A DNA stretch of 5,440 nt. It comes from Sphingomonas sp. (GTDB taxonomy: Bacteria; Pseudomonadota; Alphaproteobacteria; Sphingomonadales; Sphingomonadaceae). The DNA is taken from positions 1-5,440 of the forward strand of contig JAJNQF010000469.1 of assembly GCA_021154945.1 (NCBI GenBank). The letters run 5' to 3'. Numbering within the stretch: position 1 is the first letter of the stretch; each line of letters begins with the position of its first letter. Below the pieces are notes generated by a model, which had not been told where the DNA came from, did not search any database, and saw only the letters and a program-made list of their open reading frames with translations. Position numbers and translations under genes: made by a program. Below, piece after piece: positions 5,144-5,440 of the stretch.

Positions 5144-5440
5144 TTAGTTGGCGCGCGGCACGCCACCGGTCTGGCCGGCGGTCGTGGTGGTCGTAACAGG
5201 CTTGGCCGCAACCGGCTTGGCAGCCGTTGCGATCGACGGACGCACGGCGCCGTTCGAAGCAAGGAAGCCCAGCACGTCGTTCGAGAAGGCCGACAGGTCC
5301 TCTGCGATCGACTTGTTGCGGCGCTGCAGCCAGTTGTACGACAGCACGGCGGGAACTGCGACGACCAGACCCAGCGCGGTCATGATCAGTGCTTCACCGA
5401 CCGGCCCTGCGACCTTGTCGATCGATGCCTGACCCGATGC
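5144..5440 (-). CDS. exbB: ExbB/TolQ/MotA-family proton channel protein, C-terminal part (cut by right edge)
   Basis: The minus-strand frame is open from the window edge to TAA at 5146-5144, giving 98 residues of the C-terminus. The core GPVGEALIMTALGLVVAVPA followed by VLSYNWLQRRNKSI is the typical last membrane segment of the MotA/TolQ/ExbB channel family, with the conserved glycine/proline/threonine pattern of the proton path. After it comes a cytoplasmic helix (AEDLSAFSNDVLGFLAS) and then a low-complexity tail rich in Ala, Thr, Pro and Lys (AAKPVAAKPVTTTTTAGQTG). The N-terminal part is outside the window. It lies 91 bp upstream of the first exbD on the same strand, so the set is an exbB-exbD-exbD operon. 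ExbB is preferred over TolQ because two exbD genes follow and no tol genes are visible. Confidence 0.88.
   Translation of the reverse strand, partial: ASGQASIDKVAGPVGEALIMTALGLVVAVPAVLSYNWLQRRNKSIAEDLSAFSNDVLGFLASNGAVRPSIATAAKPVAAKPVTTTTTAGQTGGVPRAN

Overview
The window looks like chromosomal DNA of a high-GC alphaproteobacterium, most probably a sphingomonad (Sphingomonas or a relative). The reasons are the strongly G/C-biased third codon positions, the short (184-residue) Dcd with an EPEWEGHVTLEF core, the ExbB-ExbD-ExbD gene order, and a type A RNase P RNA. This is an inference from style and gene content, not from a database match.

Layout, left to right. (1) Positions 1-701, minus strand: the N-terminal part of an exported, alanine-rich helical-repeat (TPR-like) protein that runs off the left edge. 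(2) About 752-1140, minus strand: the RNase P RNA gene rnpB. (3) 1214-1325: a large G/C-rich inverted repeat of REP/MITE type between rnpB and the next gene. (4) 1332-2021, minus strand: an AmpD-like N-acetylmuramoyl-L-alanine amidase with a C-terminal peptidoglycan-binding-like domain and a TTG start. (5) 2022-2265: a divergent spacer with a 13-bp tandem repeat and possible overlapping promoters. (6) 2266-2820, plus strand: dcd, dCTP deaminase. (7) 2821-3541: about 720 bp without a convincing intact gene, containing what look like decayed reading frames, two of which end in a similar peptide. (8) 3542-3901, minus strand: a small secreted TPR-type protein, preceded by a perfect dyad that may be an operator. 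(9) 4043-4073: an intrinsic terminator. (10) 4101-5440, minus strand: the end of a proton-channel operon reading exbB/tolQ-like (cut by the right edge), exbD, exbD.

How the genes relate. The exbB-exbD-exbD set forms one transcription unit ending at the terminator. It would supply the inner-membrane motor that energises TonB-dependent outer-membrane transport; tonB itself is probably just outside the window to the right. The small TPR gene downstream has its own regulatory region. dcd and the amidase are divergent housekeeping genes (pyrimidine nucleotide supply and cell-wall recycling). rnpB lies downstream of the amidase on the same strand, separated from it by the inverted repeat.

Most of the window is ordinary housekeeping sequence, and I do not see a convincing new system. 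The least explained part is 2821-3541.
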